DNA of 64,000 nt from Chitinophaga pinensis DSM 2588 (GTDB lineage Bacteria > Bacteroidota > Bacteroidia > Chitinophagales > Chitinophagaceae), in the NCBI RefSeq assembly GCF_000024005.1, contig NC_013132.1, positions 4,830,001-4,894,000 of the forward strand. Reading direction: 5' to 3'. Within the stretch, counting starts at the first letter, position 1. Each line of letters starts with the position of its first letter. This document shows positions 40,565-50,800 of this stretch, piece by piece. The notes beneath the pieces were generated by a model that saw only the letters and a list, made by a program, of their open reading frames with translations, was not told the DNA's origin and did not search any database. A program made the translations under genes and the position numbers.

Positions 40565-41137
40565 ATGATTTACGAAACCCTTTCATGCATCACTGAAGTG
40601 ATCAACAATCACTTTCGCAGGCAGTTGCATGTAAACGAGGACAAAGTCATACTATCCGGTATAGTAAACCAGGATGGTAGTGTCGCTGTGCAGGGTGAAA
40701 ATAAGGTACTTGTAACGCTGATCAACATTGAGAAGGAGGCGTTAGGGAAAAGTGTGCCCGGCTACAACGCAGGACTGGTACAGGCAAAGACAACGCCGCC
40801 TGTATGCATCAACCTGTATGTGCTGTTTTCGGCATATTTTACCGCGAACAACTATGCGGAAGCATTGCGGTTTATCTCCTTTATCATGGCTTATTTCCAG
40901 TCGCGCAATGTGCTTACATCCGACAACACACCATCACTGGATCCACGTATCGATAAGCTTGTCTTTGAGATGGAGAGTATGGGTACAGATCGCTTAAACA
41001 ATCTGTGGGCCACACTTGGCGCGAAGTATATGCCTTCGGTCGTATACAAGATGCGTATGCTCACTTTCGACGACAGTATTATCAGAGAATACAGGCCATC
41101 TGTATCGGACATTTCAACTAACGATAAACTTCTGTAA
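40565..41137 (+). CDS. eCIS tail terminator/cap protein (Pvc16-like, DUF4255)
   Basis: A 190-residue protein with MIYETLSCITEVINNHF, VLVTLINIEKEALGKS, INLYVLFSAYFTANNYAEALRFISFIMAYFQSR and LDPRIDKLVFEMESM, the DUF4255/Pvc16 N-terminal pattern. In related particles it closes the sheath-tube end opposite the baseplate. It is the first gene of the operon; the same position is usual in Bacteroidota clusters. Confidence 0.85.
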   Translation: MIYETLSCITEVINNHFRRQLHVNEDKVILSGIVNQDGSVAVQGENKVLVTLINIEKEALGKSVPGYNAGLVQAKTTPPVCINLYVLFSAYFTANNYAEALRFISFIMAYFQSRNVLTSDNTPSLDPRIDKLVFEMESMGTDRLNNLWATLGAKYMPSVVYKMRMLTFDDSIIREYRPSVSDISTNDKLL

Positions 41138-41149
41138 ACAGTTACAGTA

Positions 41150-41959
41150 ATGGGATTTGCTTTGCTGACGGAGATTTATTTCCGTCACAGCTACTTTGCT
41201 GATAATTGTTTCAGGGACCTACGCTTGCTGCTGCCTCAACAAACAGTCACAGAAATGCGGCGTTATGGGTTACTATTCCGCAGATTGCCGGACAGGATCG
41301 TCGTGCTCTTCAATGCCGCCGGTACTGATCGGCAGACCCTGTTACAGGAGCGTATTACGCTGCTTTTCGAGTTACATCTTCAGGATAGAAACTTCTATAA
41401 CTACACCGCATTAGAGCAAACAGACGTCCCCGGAACAATGCTATTGTTCAGCAATCAGCGTGAATATGCTTCGGGTAAATTGCACAGGCAGGCGCTTGTT
41501 TCTGCGGATGATCTCATCCCTGCGGAGACAAGCAATGGAGGTATCTCTGCCCGTCCGTTTGCCAGGATGGTATTAACATTCACGCCCGATCTGCTGCCGG
41601 TATATGAAATCAGCTTCGCCGCAAAGGCAACAAGGTGGTCTTACTTCCTGATGAGCAACGATCTTGCATCGCTTGCCAAACCATCCATTGTAGATGCCCG
41701 TGGTCGTATACAATTTGCTGCACCGCAACTGATAGATCTGCCTGACGGTAAACGCGTTTATGCACTTATATCCGAACAGGCGTTAACGTTATCTCAGCGA
41801 CCGGCATATACCTTTCAGCTATTAGAAGGCGGAGGTGACAGTGAGCCATACCGGACCATCATCCAGGCATTACCATCTCCTGATATCACCGCCGTTTCCG
41901 CAGCTGGTATAGCTGTATACGACCGCACCCAGGCATACTCTGAAATCTTTTTATACTAA
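41150..41959 (+). CDS. eCIS-associated protein of unknown function, 269 aa
   Basis: Follows the cap gene by 12 bp. Pattern: FALLTEIYFRHSYFADNCFRDLRL, then ELHLQDRNFYNYT, a beta-rich middle, and WSYFLMSNDLASLAKPSIVDARGRIQFAAPQ. No catalytic motif, signal peptide or membrane segment. Proteins of this form are, as I recall, present only in Bacteroidota eCIS operons at this place; the role may be cap-side or membrane attachment. Low similarity to any family I can name. Confidence 0.7.
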   Translation: MGFALLTEIYFRHSYFADNCFRDLRLLLPQQTVTEMRRYGLLFRRLPDRIVVLFNAAGTDRQTLLQERITLLFELHLQDRNFYNYTALEQTDVPGTMLLFSNQREYASGKLHRQALVSADDLIPAETSNGGISARPFARMVLTFTPDLLPVYEISFAAKATRWSYFLMSNDLASLAKPSIVDARGRIQFAAPQLIDLPDGKRVYALISEQALTLSQRPAYTFQLLEGGGDSEPYRTIIQALPSPDITAVSAAGIAVYDRTQAYSEIFLY

Positions 41960-41977
41960 ACTCAAATCCGCACAGCT

Positions 41978-43480
41978 ATGGCTTCAACACTCATGACTCC
42001 GGGCGTTTATATAGAGGAAAAAAACGCCTTCCCCAGTTCTGCCGTCGCCGTCGAAACAGCAGTTCCCGTCTTTATCGGCTACACACAGAAAGCCGAACGG
42101 TTTGGTAAGTCGCTTCTGCAAAAGCCAACCCGTGTAACTTCCTTCGCGGAATTTGTGGAACTCTTCGGCGCAGGCTTCCAACCAAAGTTCAGCATCGCTG
42201 ATCCGGCCGCTGACTATAAAGGTGAAACCTTTATTATCAACGGCGCTTCAAAAGTTGTACAGATCAAGGAAAAAAACACCTTCTACCTGTACAACAGTAT
42301 CCGCCTGTTTTACGCCAATGGCGGCAGTAACTGTTACATTGTTTCTGTAGGCACCTACGGCGATAAGCCGGATGGTCTGGAAATCTCCCTGGATGACTTC
42401 ATCGGGTCTGATACCAAACCAGACATCCTGCTGTTGCTGGAGAAAGAGTTTGAGCCGACCCTGGTAGCGATTCCTGATGCGATCGCACTGGGTGAAGCCG
42501 CCTACAACACCGTCTACACAAAAGTCCTGGCACACTGCGCAAAAACGCAAAGCCGTTTCGGCATCTTCGATCTTGCCAAACAAGGTCCTACCGATACGAC
42601 TGACGCTGTTGTGGCCAGTTTCAGAGACAAGATCGGTATCAATGCACTGAACTACGGCGCAGCTTACTACCCATGGTTGAAAACAGCTATCGTACAGAAC
42701 ACGGAAGTTGACTTCGAAAACCTGGATGCAGCTGTTGATCTGGGTGCTTTATTACCGGAAGACCTGGCGAAACAGGTAGTGAAAGCATACAAAGCCATCG
42801 CTACGCCTGATGCTAATGCCAAGAAGAATTATCATCAGTCCCTGAAGGCCTCCAGCCCGGTATACAACAGTATCCTGGAAGAGATCCGTTCTACACTGAA
42901 TGAATTGCCTCCGAGCGGCGCTATCGCCGGTATTTATACACTGGTAGACAGCTCCCGCGGCGTATGGAAATCACCCGCCAACGTATCTATCAGCATGGTG
43001 AATGCACCTGCAGTGAACATTTCTGCCGATGAACAGAAACAACTGAACGTAGACGTACTCGCTGGTAAATCCATCAACGTGATCCGTCCTTTCCCAGGTA
43101 TCGGCACACTGATCTGGGGTGGCAGAACACTGGACGGTAACAGCCAGGACTGGCGTTATATCAACGTACGCCGTACGCTCATCATGATCGAACAGTCCAT
43201 TAAACTGGCTGCACGTACTTATGTGTTCGAGCCAAATGATGCGACTACCTGGGTGACTGTAAAAGCAATGATCGACAACTTCCTGAACAACCTCTGGAAA
43301 CAGGGCGCACTGGCAGGAGCTGCTCCTGAACAGGCTTATGACGTGCAACTGGGTCTTGGTTCTACCATGACGCCACAGGACATCCTGGATGGTAAAATGC
43401 TGATCACCGTAAGAGTCGCTATCGTAAGACCTGCGGAGTTTATCGTGATCACATTCCAGCAGATGATGCAGCAATCTTAA
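41978..43480 (+). CDS. eCIS sheath protein
   Basis: A 500-residue sheath subunit. N-terminal MTPGVYIEEKNAFPSSAVAVETAVPVFIGYTQKA is the classical sheath start; the C-terminal WRYINVRRTLIMIEQSIKLAARTYVFEPNDATTWVTVKAMIDNFLNNLWKQGAL and MLITVRVAIVRPAEFIVITFQQ are the tube-facing and handshake parts. It contracts to push the tube. Only one sheath gene is present, whereas Pvc operons have three. Confidence 0.95.
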   Translation: MASTLMTPGVYIEEKNAFPSSAVAVETAVPVFIGYTQKAERFGKSLLQKPTRVTSFAEFVELFGAGFQPKFSIADPAADYKGETFIINGASKVVQIKEKNTFYLYNSIRLFYANGGSNCYIVSVGTYGDKPDGLEISLDDFIGSDTKPDILLLLEKEFEPTLVAIPDAIALGEAAYNTVYTKVLAHCAKTQSRFGIFDLAKQGPTDTTDAVVASFRDKIGINALNYGAAYYPWLKTAIVQNTEVDFENLDAAVDLGALLPEDLAKQVVKAYKAIATPDANAKKNYHQSLKASSPVYNSILEEIRSTLNELPPSGAIAGIYTLVDSSRGVWKSPANVSISMVNAPAVNISADEQKQLNVDVLAGKSINVIRPFPGIGTLIWGGRTLDGNSQDWRYINVRRTLIMIEQSIKLAARTYVFEPNDATTWVTVKAMIDNFLNNLWKQGALAGAAPEQAYDVQLGLGSTMTPQDILDGKMLITVRVAIVRPAEFIVITFQQMMQQS

Positions 43481-43528
43481 TCGGACAATCTGAATAACCT
43501 ATTATTTTACTATTAAAAGCTTTTAACT

Positions 43529-43984
43529 ATGGCAGATGACGGCTCTACCCAGGCCCAGTCCACGTGGCCTCTTGTCAAATTTTCGTTCAAGGTCATGTGG
43601 GACGGTGCTGAACTGATATTCCAGGAAGTAACCGGATTATCTTCAGAAACCCAGATCATAGAATACCGTGGTGGCAGCAGCCCTGTTTATTCAACGGTGA
43701 AAATGCCCGGTATCCAGAAATTCTCCAACGTTACTCTCAAGAAAGGTATTTTCAAAGGAGACAAAGCGCTGTGGGATAAGTATAAAGGTATCACCATGAA
43801 TACCTACAAACGTATCAATATCGTTGTGAGCCTGCTCGATGAGAAACAGGATATCGCAATGAGCTGGACGCTGAAGAATGCATTCCCATGCAAGATCACA
43901 GTGACTGACATGAAATCTGACGCTAACGAAATAGCTGTAGAAACTATGGAAGTAGCGCATGAAGGTTTAACCATTTCTGAATAA
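43529..43984 (+). CDS. eCIS inner tube protein 1 (Pvc1/Hcp-like)
   Basis: A 151-residue tube subunit (gp19 family): WPLVKFSFKVMWDGAELIFQEVTGLSSETQIIEYRGGSSPVYSTVKMPGIQKFSNVTLKKGIFKGD, ending NEIAVETMEVAHEGLTISE. It stacks in hexameric rings inside the sheath. The acidic N-terminal extension ADDGSTQAQST is short. Expected to be highly expressed. Confidence 0.92.
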   Translation: MADDGSTQAQSTWPLVKFSFKVMWDGAELIFQEVTGLSSETQIIEYRGGSSPVYSTVKMPGIQKFSNVTLKKGIFKGDKALWDKYKGITMNTYKRINIVVSLLDEKQDIAMSWTLKNAFPCKITVTDMKSDANEIAVETMEVAHEGLTISE

Positions 43985-43990
43985 TAAGCT

Positions 43991-44434
43991 ATGGATCCCG
44001 CATACCCACCGGTGGGGTTTTACTACAAAGTAAACTTCATCAGCTATCCAGGTAAGCAGGAAGGCAATTTTCAGGATGTTACCGGTATTTCCGTCAGCAT
44101 ATCGCCGGAAGAGGTCAGGGAAGGGGGAGAAAACCAATTCGTTTATAAACTCCCTTCCCCTCCTAAATACAGTAACCTGGTATTACGGAGAGGAATGCTT
44201 ATTGGCTCGGTCGTAACAGAATGGGTCACCAAGAGCCTCTCCACTTTTACCTTCAAGCCAACCACCGTTGTGGTGATGCTGCTTGATGAAAAAGCCAAAC
44301 CGCTTTCTTCCTGGAAATTCTACGGCGTCTACCCGGTCAAAATGGAAGTCTCCGGCCTAAAAGCGATGGGCGCCGGGGAGATCGTTATAGAGACGCTGGA
44401 ACTGGCGTATAAATATTTTGAAACAACGAAATGA
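43991..44434 (+). CDS. eCIS tube protein 2 (Pvc5-like initiator)
   Basis: A 147-residue paralogue of the first tube protein: PPVGFYYKVNFISYPGKQEGNFQDVTGISVSISPEEVREGGENQFVYKLPSPPKYSNLVLRRGML, ending GEIVIETLELAYKYFETTK. In Pvc and Afp the corresponding protein lies between tube and baseplate hub. Six base pairs separate it from the first tube gene. Confidence 0.88.
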   Translation: MDPAYPPVGFYYKVNFISYPGKQEGNFQDVTGISVSISPEEVREGGENQFVYKLPSPPKYSNLVLRRGMLIGSVVTEWVTKSLSTFTFKPTTVVVMLLDEKAKPLSSWKFYGVYPVKMEVSGLKAMGAGEIVIETLELAYKYFETTK

Positions 44435-44440
44435 TCTGTC

Positions 44441-44611
44441 ATGCCGCTTGAAATAAGGGAACTTGTCATTAAAGTGACCATCTCTTCGGATGCTGCAAAA
44501 ACATCGTCCGTACTGCCTGATGAAAAGAGCCTCCGGCACTGGAAAGAAGGCATCATCAAAGAGTGTGTAGAAAATATCCTGAACAGGATGAAAACCGAAG
44601 CCGAACGATAA
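44441..44611 (+). CDS. DUF5908 small eCIS protein
   Basis: A 56-residue protein, MPLEIRELVIKVTISSDAA..., matching the start MPIEIRELVIK that I recall for the DUF5908 family in contractile injection operons, and ending in a helix KEGIIKECVENILNRMK. It corresponds in place to Pvc6. Function is unknown; it may be a chaperone or wedge adapter. Confidence 0.78.
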   Translation: MPLEIRELVIKVTISSDAAKTSSVLPDEKSLRHWKEGIIKECVENILNRMKTEAER

Positions 44612-44614
44612 ACT

Positions 44615-45283
44615 ATGGGACAGATCAAAAAACTGCAGATAGCGGCTTACGCCGATCCTGCGGGTGTGAACCAATTGCTCGGTACTATCGCCGCAACAAT
44701 CAATCCGTCCAGCTACTCGCTGAGCTATACCGCGCAGTACGAGTTATCCAAGGAAGACGGTTCCAGCAGCCCTACCCAGATCTTTAAGGGAATGGGCCAG
44801 TCTGATTTTAACCTGGATCTCCTGGTAGATGGTACGGGTATCATCCCTATTCCGGATGGTATGTCGGTCGATCGTTATATTGACCGCCTGAAATACCTGA
44901 TGTTTTCTTACCAGGGAAATGTACACCGGCCCAATTATCTGAAAATAAGCTGGGGCAACCTCGTATACAGGGGTGTATGCACCAGCTTTACGACCAACTA
45001 TAAACTCTTTAACGCTGATGGTACTGCCCTGCGGGCAGAAGTGAAACTGGTAGTCGCCCAGTCAACAGACTTCAAAGGCAAAAAGCAGAAGGCAGCCAAA
45101 CAATCGCCTGACCTGACGCATATCAGAACCGTGAAAGCCGGCGATACCCTGCCTATGATGGCTTATCGTATCTATGGCGATGCTTCCTATTATATGGAAG
45201 TGGCAAGGGTGAATGGCCTGAACAGTATTCATGCCATCCGTCCGGGAGATGAGTTGTATTTTCCACCTTTAAAGAAAGTATAA
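44615..45283 (+). CDS. eCIS baseplate hub adapter with LysM (Pvc7-like)
   Basis: A 222-residue protein. The first 150 residues bind the tube-initiator/spike (LQIAAYADPAGVNQLLGTIAATINPSSYSLSYTAQYEL); the C-terminus has a LysM-type segment, RTVKAGDTLPMMAYRIYGDASYYMEVARVNGL followed by IRPGDELYFPP. In T4 terms it is gp53-like. It overlaps the spike gene region by only a 1-bp gap. Confidence 0.87.
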   Translation: MGQIKKLQIAAYADPAGVNQLLGTIAATINPSSYSLSYTAQYELSKEDGSSSPTQIFKGMGQSDFNLDLLVDGTGIIPIPDGMSVDRYIDRLKYLMFSYQGNVHRPNYLKISWGNLVYRGVCTSFTTNYKLFNADGTALRAEVKLVVAQSTDFKGKKQKAAKQSPDLTHIRTVKAGDTLPMMAYRIYGDASYYMEVARVNGLNSIHAIRPGDELYFPPLKKV

Positions 45284-45284
45284 T

Positions 45285-47099
45285 ATGCCCGCACAAAGCC
45301 CGACAAATCTGACTGATCCTACATTGAAATTCACCGTCTCTGTGGAAGGCGTCGCCGTCCAGGAGGCTGTTTTTATATCTTCCATCGATGTGACGCATGA
45401 GATCAATAAAATCTCATTTGCGGAAATCGTCTTTGTGGAAGGCACCGGAGATATCGGTTCCGCCGGTGATGCGGGAGACTTTCCCGCCAGCGCGCGGAAG
45501 GACTTTGTTCCCGGTGGTAAAATCGCCATCACCGCCGGGTACGGTGATGATACCGAACAGTCCATTTTCAAAGGTGTCATTGTCAAACAGGCTTTACGTA
45601 TTAATAAGTCCACCGGGTTTGAACTGATCCTGACCTGTAAACACGAAGCCGTTAAGATGACACTGGGGCAGAAGGAGGGAGAATTCTCCGAAATGACCGA
45701 CAGTGACGTGATGACAAAAGTGATCGGTGTTTATGGTCTGAGTAATAAGATAGACAGTACTGCTGCACAGCAGGAGATGTTATTTCAGAAGGTGGCGACG
45801 GACTGGGACTTTATACTGGCCCGTGCTTCATTCAATGGTTTTATTACCACGATGGGCGACGACGGTATCACAATCGGAAAACCAAACTTCACTGCCGATC
45901 CGGTGTTGAATATTACTTACGGTGATTCGATCATCTCCTTTAATGCGGAGATCAATGCGGAAAAACAGCCGCCTTCCCTGGACGCTTACGCATGGGATCC
46001 ACAGACGCTTGCATTGATCACCTCGGCAGGAGCAGAGCCAACCCTGAATACCCAGGGCGCCATCACGGCTAAATCCCTCTCAGAAAAACTCGGGCAGACC
46101 GGGCTGAAAATGATCTCCAGCGCCCCGCTGGCACAGGCGGATCTGAAAGTATGGGCGGACGGTACGCTGCTGCGTATGCGTATGAATGCGATTAGAGGAA
46201 ATGTATCTTTCATCGGGAACGCTTTACCTCAACCGGGTAAGACGATAAAGCTGGAAGGCGTAGGACCGCAGTTTGAAGGCAACGCTTTTATCAATAAAGT
46301 CCGGCATGTGCTGGAAGACGGTCAATGGACCACTCATGTGCAGTTTGGTGTGCCGGACAAACCGATCTTTGAAAAGGAATTGTTTTCCAGTACAGCGGCT
46401 AACGGACAGATGCCGGCTATCCACGGTCTGCAACTGGCTACGGTGTCTAAGATCTCTGAAGATCCGGGAGCTGTATACCGTATACAGGTAAAGCCGGCTG
46501 CCAATGTCGACGTACAGAAAGGTATCTGGGCGAGACTGGCTAGTTTCTATGCTACTTCAGGTGCTGGAGGGGTGTTTTGTCCGGAGGTAGGTGATGAGGT
46601 GATTCTCGGTTTCCTCGAAAGTGACCCGCGTTTCCCGGTCGTATTAGGTAGTCTGTTCAGCAAAGGGAAAGTGCCGCCGGTGACGCAGGCCGACGAAAAG
46701 AATAACACCAAGGCATTCTATAGCCGCAGTAAACTGGAGATCAATTTTGACGACGATAAAAAGATCCTGAAGATCACTACACCGGGTAATAATATGATTA
46801 CCCTGAGCGACGACGGGAAGTCCATAGAAATAAAAGATCAGAATAATAATAGTATAAAACTCGACGATAGCGGTATATTGCTGAATTCTCCGAAAGATAT
46901 TACCCTGAAAGCGACCGGTAACATTACCTTAAATGCAACCGGTAAGGCAGAACTGAAAGCCACACAGGATATGGAGATCAGTGGCATGAATATCAAACAG
47001 ACCGCCCAGGTGGGCTTTACGGCTAAAGGGACAGCCAATGCTGAACTTTCCGCCTCCGGCCAGACAGTCGTCAAGGGCGGTATGGTGATGATCAACTAA
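45285..47099 (+). CDS. VgrG-like spike protein (Pvc8-like)
   Basis: A 604-residue protein with hub domains (FTVSVEGVAVQEAVFISSIDVTHEINKISFAEIVFVEG; WDFILARASFNGFITTMGDDGITIGKPNF), an OB domain (GIWARLASFYATSGAGGVFCPEVGDEVILGFLESDPRFPVVLGSLFSKGK), and a C-terminal beta-helix of short repeats such as DITLKATGNITLNATGKAEL. It forms the trimeric tip and receives the PAAR protein encoded next. Confidence 0.93.
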   Translation: MPAQSPTNLTDPTLKFTVSVEGVAVQEAVFISSIDVTHEINKISFAEIVFVEGTGDIGSAGDAGDFPASARKDFVPGGKIAITAGYGDDTEQSIFKGVIVKQALRINKSTGFELILTCKHEAVKMTLGQKEGEFSEMTDSDVMTKVIGVYGLSNKIDSTAAQQEMLFQKVATDWDFILARASFNGFITTMGDDGITIGKPNFTADPVLNITYGDSIISFNAEINAEKQPPSLDAYAWDPQTLALITSAGAEPTLNTQGAITAKSLSEKLGQTGLKMISSAPLAQADLKVWADGTLLRMRMNAIRGNVSFIGNALPQPGKTIKLEGVGPQFEGNAFINKVRHVLEDGQWTTHVQFGVPDKPIFEKELFSSTAANGQMPAIHGLQLATVSKISEDPGAVYRIQVKPAANVDVQKGIWARLASFYATSGAGGVFCPEVGDEVILGFLESDPRFPVVLGSLFSKGKVPPVTQADEKNNTKAFYSRSKLEINFDDDKKILKITTPGNNMITLSDDGKSIEIKDQNNNSIKLDDSGILLNSPKDITLKATGNITLNATGKAELKATQDMEISGMNIKQTAQVGFTAKGTANAELSASGQTVVKGGMVMIN

Positions 47100-47109
47100 A
47101 ATTTGTACA

Positions 47110-47412
47110 ATGGGAACACCAGCAGCAAGACTGACTGATATGCATACGTGTCCGATGCAGACGCCAGGACTACCACCTATACCACATGTCGGCGGACCGA
47201 TAGTAGGTCCCGGCGTTCCAACGGTATTAATAGGGAAAATGCCTGCCGCCGTGGTAGGTGATAACTGCGTTTGTGTAGGTCCTCCTGACGCAATCGTTAA
47301 AGGCTCCGCCACAGTAATGATCGGTGGAAAGCCTGCCGCCCGTATGGGCGATACGACCGCGCATGGCGGCAGTATAGTACTCGGTTGCCCCACCGTATTG
47401 ATAGGAGGTTAA
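47110..47412 (+). CDS. PAAR tip protein
   Basis: A 100-residue single-domain PAAR protein: GTPAARLTDMHTCPMQTPGLPPIPHVGGPIVGPGVPTVLIGKMPAA, with His/Cys residues that bind one metal ion (H12, C14, H27 and C57 are candidates). No effector extension is attached, so cargo must load in other ways. It sharpens the spike. Confidence 0.92.
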   Translation: MGTPAARLTDMHTCPMQTPGLPPIPHVGGPIVGPGVPTVLIGKMPAAVVGDNCVCVGPPDAIVKGSATVMIGGKPAARMGDTTAHGGSIVLGCPTVLIGG

Positions 47413-47423
47413 ACATTCGTAAA

Positions 47424-47852
47424 ATGGCGATTCACTCTTTTCTCGGCACGGGATGGTCATTCCCCCCGTCATTCGATAAAGCCGGCAGCAGCGCTCTGAT
47501 GAGCCATGCCGTTATTGATATAGAAGAAAGCATCCGTATCATCCTGGGTACCATTCCGGGAGAGCGGCTGATGCAACCTACTTTTGGCTGTAACCTGCAC
47601 CGGCTGGTGTTTGAACCTGCCGACACGGAAATGCTGACAGAGATCAACGATCTGATCTCTCACGCCCTGCTCGATTTTGAACCAAGGGTGAACTTCTCCG
47701 GTGTCGATATACTGATGCAGGACGAGGCAGCCGGTAAGCTGCACCTTCAGATCAATTACACCATCATTGCCACCAACACCAGACATAATATGGTCTATCC
47801 GTTTTATTTCCTGGAAGGCACCAACATTGCGTCTCCCAATCTGCTGCCGTAG
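47424..47852 (+). CDS. gp25-like baseplate wedge (GPW family)
   Basis: A 142-residue protein; the start at 47424 (MAIHSFLGTGWSFPP) follows an upstream in-frame TTG that lies inside the PAAR gene and is rejected. VIDIEESIRIILGTIPGERLMQPTFGCNLHRLVFEPAD is the GPW/gp25 signature, including EESI and RLM..FGC. It ties sheath to baseplate. Confidence 0.92.
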   Translation: MAIHSFLGTGWSFPPSFDKAGSSALMSHAVIDIEESIRIILGTIPGERLMQPTFGCNLHRLVFEPADTEMLTEINDLISHALLDFEPRVNFSGVDILMQDEAAGKLHLQINYTIIATNTRHNMVYPFYFLEGTNIASPNLLP

Positions 47853-47864
47853 CGCGTACAAGCG

Positions 47865-50800
47865 ATGAATAAACTATTCGATTATATGAGGGATGGCATC
47901 AGCCAGTCAGAGCGCAAACTGGAAGCGCTGCTGCCGTCCTATGTGAAGATTGATGAACGCAGTCGGGAAGACCTGTTGCTGTTTCTCTCCGAGCTGGCAA
48001 CGCAATTCAACTACTATAATTTCCAGGATGAGATAGAGGGCGACTGGAGGGAATTCCTCCAGGCCGATATGCTCATCATGATTACGGCTATTTCCCGCCT
48101 CGATTTCACCCGCTGGCAGGAAAGACAGTCGCGTATACAGGAAGCCCTGGAATCTGTGAGCGGAGACGCTAAACTATATTCACTGCTGGCAGAACTGTTT
48201 AACCTGATATTTGCAATTGCCAATCAGCTGGCTGTACACCTGCAACAGCTAAAGAAAGCCGACCAGCAGGCCCTGACCTGGATCTATACCGATCAGATCA
48301 TGGAAAGTATCGCAGAAGACGTACTGAAAATGCTTCAGTATGAAGAGCAGGCCATCCTGTTGTTTACACCTGCCACGCATTTCCGTACTATCGCCGTTAC
48401 TGATGAACTGGCGCTTAACTTTCCTTCATTAGCCAAAAAGACAAACAGGGCGCCGGCCGTATTCCTGGGCTACCAGTCCCTGAATGAAGTCTACAATGAC
48501 CTGCGGACGAAATTCTACCAGGTAACCAGCGCCGCACAGTTTTACCTGCGCAGACGTCCCGATTCCCTGCAACACCATCCGCATATCGGTATGCTGATGG
48601 CGTTTACGCAATTATACAGTCATTTACAGGAGAAGCTGAATAAACTGACCGGACAGCACCAGGATTACTACTACCGGAATGTGCTGGGACTGAAACAGAA
48701 ACCCGCCATTCCCGATCAGGTACATATCTTCCTGGATGCACAACCACAGAGTATGCCGGTCACTGTCCCCAAGGGAACAGCGATGGTCGTGGAGACAGGT
48801 GCAGGCGCTGCCCCGGTGACCTACCGGATGGCGCATGACCTTCGTGTCAGCCATACCAGCATCCGCTCACTCAGAAGTGTATACGTCAACAGATACCGGC
48901 AGATAGCCACGGAAAATCCGCACCTGTCAGATATTATGGAAGCGCAGGTCTATACTGCCACCCATGAGGTACCAGCGCCTGCAGCTTATATACCGGGGTC
49001 ATTGCCGGTAACTTCCTGGCCGATGCTGGGAGAACCGCAGCAGGAATTGCCCCGGGATAAACGTACCATGGAGGAAACAGAGATGGGGATGATACTGGCT
49101 TCTCCCTTGTTATATCTGACAGAAGGGCAACGGACTGTTGAACTGGATTTCTACTTCGAACCGGCTTCTTATGAGAAGCTGCTGGCCTACATACAGAACT
49201 TCGCAGCAGTGACCAATAAGCAGGAAACGCTGGTGATGAATGAGCTGTTATCGTCCGCATTTGTCATTTCTTATACAACGGCTACCGGCTGGCATAAACT
49301 GCCGAAACACAGTATTCGCAGCAGCAATCGTGCGGGTGGCGCTAACGCCTTCTTTATAACCCTCCTGTATGACGTGAATGCACCTGCAGCTGCACTTTAT
49401 GACCCTGTCATACATGGTGGCGCTTACCAGAGCAAACTGCCTTTGTTACGGCTGATGCTTAATAATAACAGTTTCCATCATCCTTATTCCTACCTGCCGA
49501 TGTTATGGCTGGAAAGGGTGAGCCTCCGCGCACAGGTAAAGGGGTATCGTTCCGTAAAACTGTTTAATAACGCCGGGCCATTAAGTCCGGCCAATCCGTT
49601 TCAGCTGTTTGGTCCGCAGCCAACTATCGGCTCTTTCCTCGACATTCGCGACAGCAATGTTTTTAACGCCTATACAAAGACTTTTCGCATCCAGCTGGAA
49701 TGGCTGGAGCTACCACATGTAGAAAACGGTTTTGACGAGCATTATGCCGCTTATAATGCCGGTATGACCAACGACTCTTTTGTAGCCGGTATCAGTGCCT
49801 TTGAGAACGGAGAAATACATCCGGAGAGAAATCAGCAACAACTATTACCGCTGTTTAAAACATACACCGACGAAAAAGGAAGGGTTATTCTTTCCGATAA
49901 GTCTACGCTTAAAAATATCGATCTCAAAAAAATCCATTTCCCCAACCGGCCTTTGATGGATAAAGAGCCTTTCATTGCCGACGGGTTTTATAATGATGGT
50001 GCGATCAGACTGGAACTGGCAGGGCCGCAGGACGCTTTCGGACATAAGACATACATGAAGCTCTTCCCTGAAGTGATGGCCCATAACGCCAGCAGATGGG
50101 GGCGGAAGAAGCCTATCCCGAATATGCCCTATACGCCGCTGGTAAAGTCTATTTCCATCGACTATGTACTGGAACAGGCCGAGATCCTGAAGCCGGAAAA
50201 AGCAGGTGAAGAAGCGCAGACACTACAGATCTTCCACCTGTATCCTTTTGGTCACCGGCAGGCATATCCATCCTCCTTCCAGGGTGATTTTACCTTGTTG
50301 CCTACCTTCGAAGACAGATCCAGTCTGTATATAGGACTCGACGGTATGCAGCCACAGGAGGAAATCTCCCTGCTCTTCCAGCTGGAAGAAAAACATCGCA
50401 ATCATACACGTATCAATAAAAAACCCGACCTGCACTGGAGTTATCTCTACAATGACCGTTGGGTGCCTTTCAATAGTTCGCATATTCTGACAGATACGAC
50501 CCAGTTGTTTCTCAATAGCGGGGTGGTAAGTCTGAAGACGCCGCCAATCAATTGTTCAGGTAACACCAGACTGGATAAACAGCTCCAATGGCTGCGACTC
50601 TCATCTCCGGAAGAGATGCAGTTTCGTCCTATGATAAAGGGACTTTTCGTGAATGCCGCTATTGCCTGTCGCGATCAGTCAGATACCATCGTATCGACTT
50701 CATTGCCTTCTATGTCCATCAAGGCATTACAGCATGAATTAAAGGGCATACAGCGCGTATGGCAGTTGTTCCCTTCCTTTGGCGGCAGACCGGCAGAAAC

